From Spirosoma aerolatum (lineage in GTDB: Bacteria > Bacteroidota > Bacteroidia > Cytophagales > Spirosomataceae), in contig NZ_CP020104.1 in assembly GCF_002056795.1 (NCBI RefSeq), positions 5,341,501 to 5,405,500 on the forward strand: a stretch of 64,000 nt of DNA. The letters run 5' to 3'. The notes under the pieces are model-generated. The model searched no databases. It was given only the letters and a program-made list of their open reading frames with translations, and was not told the origin of the DNA. Below are positions 61,423 to 64,000 of this stretch, piece after piece (the stretch's first letter is position 1; every line of letters starts with the position of its first letter). Made by a program: the position numbers and the translations under genes.

Positions 61423-62757
61423 TTAGGCTTCGATGAGGAATTCATCGTGCTGGCTAATATCCAAACCAGACTTCTCGTCTTCTTCGGTAACACGCAGTGG
61501 CAGGATCAGATCGGTCACTTTCAGCAGTACGAACGACATACCGAATGCGAAAACAGATACACCGATCAGAGCAATCATGTGCTCGATAAACAGACCGGTT
61601 TCACCGAAAGCCAGACCTTCAACCGTTACAGCCGAGTTAACACCTTTGCTGGCGAAAATACCCGTCATCACCATACCAACCATACCACCTACACCGTGGC
61701 AAGGGAATACGTCAAGTGTATCGTCCAGAGTTGATTTCGAACGCAGGTGAGCAATGTAGTTTGAGATAATAGCGGCTATCGCACCGATAAAAATAGCTGT
61801 CGGAACTGTAACAAAACCAGCGGCTGGCGTAATAGCAACCAGACCAACTACCGCACCGATACAGAAACCCAGCGCCGATACTTTTTTACCTTTTGCAGCA
61901 TCGAACAGCACCCAGCCCAGGCCAGCAGCTGCCGCAGCCGTGTTCGTTGTTGCGAAAGCCGAAGCAGCCAATGGAGAAGCAGCTACTGCCGAACCAGCGT
62001 TAAAACCGAACCAGCCAAACCACAGTAAACCAGTACCTAACAATACAAAAGGAATATTGGCTGGTGGAAAATAGCTCGCTTCTACGTGCGACTTACGACG
62101 CTTCAGGTACAGCGCCCCCGCCAGAGCAGCCCAACCAGCCGACATGTGAACAACCGTTCCACCTGCAAAATCGAGTACGCCACGCTTAAACAGGATACCA
62201 TCAGGATGCCAGGTCATGTGGGCCAGTGGAGCATATACAAATATGCTGAACAGAATCATGAACAGAACATACGAGCGGAAATTGATACGTTCGGCCATCG
62301 AGCCCGTAACCAGAGCTGGGGTAATTACAGCAAACTTCAGTTGGAAGAAAGCGAATACGACCAGTGGAATCGAAGCTGCCAGCGACCAGGGCTTACCATC
62401 CAGCACACCCTTGAACATGAAGTGATCCATTGGGTTGCCAATAAATCCACCAATGTCAGAGCCAAAGGCCAGACTAAAACCAACAATAACCCACAATACG
62501 CTGATCACACCCATGGCAATAAAGCTTTGCAGCATGGTTGAGATCACGTTTTTGTTGTTCACCATACCACCATAGAAGTACGCCAGACCAGGGGTCATCA
62601 GCAGAACAAGGGCTGTAGCAACCAGCATCCAGGCCGTATCGCCTGAGTTGATGCCTTCAGTCACAATCTGCGTTGGTACGCCGTTAAAGCCTGGTATTAT
62701 ACCCAGAACGGCAAATACTAACAGCAAAACCAGAGGAATGTAATTGGGCTTTTGCAT
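61423..62757 (-). CDS. amt: Ammonium transporter
   Basis: A 444-residue Amt/Mep/Rh channel. After a signal-like first TM come GDTAWMLVATALVLLMTPGL, FYGGMVNNKNV, the twin-His pore residues in FAGGTVVHMSAG and FPCHGVGGMVGM, and FGWFGFNAGSA. It carries ammonium/ammonia inward under nitrogen limitation. No glnK/PII gene is next to it on either side within the window. It follows the porin gene on the same strand with a 64-bp gap, a pairing seen in other Bacteroidota. Confidence 0.96.
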   Translation of the reverse strand: MQKPNYIPLVLLLVFAVLGIIPGFNGVPTQIVTEGINSGDTAWMLVATALVLLMTPGLAYFYGGMVNNKNVISTMLQSFIAMGVISVLWVIVGFSLAFGSDIGGFIGNPMDHFMFKGVLDGKPWSLAASIPLVVFAFFQLKFAVITPALVTGSMAERINFRSYVLFMILFSIFVYAPLAHMTWHPDGILFKRGVLDFAGGTVVHMSAGWAALAGALYLKRRKSHVEASYFPPANIPFVLLGTGLLWFGWFGFNAGSAVAASPLAASAFATTNTAAAAAGLGWVLFDAAKGKKVSALGFCIGAVVGLVAITPAAGFVTVPTAIFIGAIAAIISNYIAHLRSKSTLDDTLDVFPCHGVGGMVGMVMTGIFASKGVNSAVTVEGLAFGETGLFIEHMIALIGVSVFAFGMSFVLLKVTDLILPLRVTEEDEKSGLDISQHDEFLIEA

Positions 62758-62821
62758 AATAATTGAGGTTTTTTGTTGTACTGGTTAATTTAAAACTAGG
62801 TTAAGAAAACGGGGATACGAA

Positions 62822-63997
62822 CTAGAATTTAAAGATGGCAGCCATACCCAGTGTAGTCTGAGAGGTTGTCAACGAGCCATCATTTTTCTCAAACTTGTTG
62901 GCCGAATAGCTGTCGATACGCAATTCAGGCTTCAACAATACATGACCATCACCAGTCGTGATATTTCCTGTAATGGTGATGGAATTTACGCTGGCGCCAT
63001 TTCCGGCAGCATCCGTCAGGGCACGGGCACCTCCCTTGTTGTCAAACGTTTCGTAACGAGCACCTAAGCCAAATTTATCGGTGAAGGCATAGTTCGTATA
63101 AACAGCAACCCCACCCCAGTTCTTCGTCGTAACAGGACCACCCACACCCTGATAATCGCCCTTCTGCGAACCAGCAGCCGCATTCAGACCCAGAAAGAAT
63201 TTGGACGTTATCTGATAGGTTGTTGTCAGATCGAAGAGTTGGTACATGGCATTATCTGCACTGACAGCTACTGTACCATTGGGATTCGTTACATCTTTCG
63301 ACGCTTCATTCGACACAATCGCGTTCAGGTACACGTTCCAGCCCGAAACCGGGGAGAAGAAGAATTGACCGATAAGCCCTTTCTTTTTGTTGTTGTCAAC
63401 CAGGTTGTCAACGTTGTTAACCAAACCCAGCATCAACGAAGCCCGATCGCTGAACGCATATTGCGCTTTCAGACCGATGTGATAGAAGGGACCGTTGTTG
63501 AAGAGGTTCGAGAGCGAGTAGTTGTAGTTAACCGGCGCATCGATCACCTCATAACCAATGTGCGTTCCAAACTGACCCGCTGTAAACGACAACTTGTCGG
63601 ATGCTTTCAACGTAATGTAAGCTTGCTTAATCGCCAGAGCCGTCGAACCAGGGGTGCCCAGCAGGCCAACGTTGTTGCCATAGTTCCCCAGATCGCCGAA
63701 CGTTCCGAAGGTAAGGTCCATCACCGCGTCTACATGCGCCGATGAGTAAGCCGCTTTGGCCTGAACTAATCCGATTCCAAATTGCCCAGCCTTCTGGTCA
63801 AAAGCACGCGCATTTCCAACCCCACTACCGTTTAAACCCAAATTCGACTGACTCTTTGGATTATTAAAATTACCAAAGTAATAGGTGTCCAGATAGCCCG
63901 AGAAGGTGAATTTTCCGGGGGCGGCAGCGGTTGTATCCTGCGCCTGAACTCCATAACCCAAAAACAAAGAACTGATAAGTAAAATTGCTTTTTTCAT
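62822..63997 (-). CDS. Outer-membrane porin, BBP2/OmpL-like
   Basis: A 391-residue beta-barrel with a signal peptide (cut near VQAQ) and a C-terminal aromatic strand (LGMAAIFKF). The FSGYLDTYYFGNFNNPKSQ start, GQFGTHIGYEVIDAPVNYNY and NNGPFYHIGLKAQYAF are typical of the putative beta-barrel porin 2 family. It is the first gene of a unit with amt, so it may admit ammonium or small nitrogen compounds through the outer membrane. That link is inferred from position. The gene starts 3 bp from the window end, so upstream control is not visible. Confidence 0.85.
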   Translation of the reverse strand: MKKAILLISSLFLGYGVQAQDTTAAAPGKFTFSGYLDTYYFGNFNNPKSQSNLGLNGSGVGNARAFDQKAGQFGIGLVQAKAAYSSAHVDAVMDLTFGTFGDLGNYGNNVGLLGTPGSTALAIKQAYITLKASDKLSFTAGQFGTHIGYEVIDAPVNYNYSLSNLFNNGPFYHIGLKAQYAFSDRASLMLGLVNNVDNLVDNNKKKGLIGQFFFSPVSGWNVYLNAIVSNEASKDVTNPNGTVAVSADNAMYQLFDLTTTYQITSKFFLGLNAAAGSQKGDYQGVGGPVTTKNWGGVAVYTNYAFTDKFGLGARYETFDNKGGARALTDAAGNGASVNSITITGNITTGDGHVLLKPELRIDSYSANKFEKNDGSLTTSQTTLGMAAIFKF

Positions 63998-64000
63998 ACT

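Overview
This 64 kb window looks like chromosome from a Bacteroidota bacterium of the Cytophagales (Spirosoma-like). The evidence is two SusC/SusD outer-membrane transport pairs, a GldC gliding protein, many secreted beta-barrels and DUF lipoproteins, Bacteroidota-type promoters (TTG near -33, TAnnTTTG near -7), AT-rich intergenic regions and coding DNA of roughly 50% GC. I recognised no rRNA, tRNA, CRISPR array or intact insertion sequence.

Layout. 1-3943: a SusD (cut by the window edge) and its SusC, both on the minus strand. 4.5-8.6 kb: DUF4403 lipoprotein, TrpB2 and an Smr/DUF2027 protein. 8.7-14.9 kb: a minus-strand cluster of phosphocholine-type phospholipase C, ethanolamine permease, EutB and EutC, a plausible lipid head-group catabolism cassette without microcompartment genes. 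15-24.3 kb: half-size EamA transporter, Pif1-HRDC-HTH helicase, a decayed small gene, a VWA membrane protein, FabG, a double-repeat beta-barrel and a PI-PLC/GDPD-like protein. 24.4-31.6 kb: GMC oxidoreductase, ClpC, WbqC-like protein and two tandem LpxL/HtrB-type acyltransferases.

31.7-37.2 kb is the most accessory part. It is AT-rich and repeat-rich. It carries a LuxR-type regulator with a degenerate receiver, a double-glycine leader peptide (65 aa, three Cys in the mature part), a hairpin, a small two-TM protein (candidate immunity), a polytopic membrane protein, a membrane-anchored CxxC thioredoxin-fold protein, a 24-aa single-TM microprotein, and a peptidase-C39 ABC exporter (PCAT). I read this as a peptide maturation/export (bacteriocin-like) locus and as the best candidate for an undescribed system here.

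37.4-64 kb returns to core genes: long-form IspG, MmcQ/YjbR, TPR protein, a TonB-dependent receptor, a second SusC/SusD pair followed by a DUF4397 lipoprotein, a thioredoxin-fold protein, GldC, ArsC-like reductase, group III truncated haemoglobin, DUF4197, CinA, a lipoyl-dependent E2, 5'-deoxynucleotidase, acyl-CoA desaturase, DUF4159, RsmE, MtaB, DUF1304, Amt and a BBP2-type porin.

Many gene junctions carry long, often perfect, word-like inverted repeats (10-26 bp arms). Some are evident bidirectional terminators between convergent genes. Others lie between co-directional genes, or end a few bases before a start codon.
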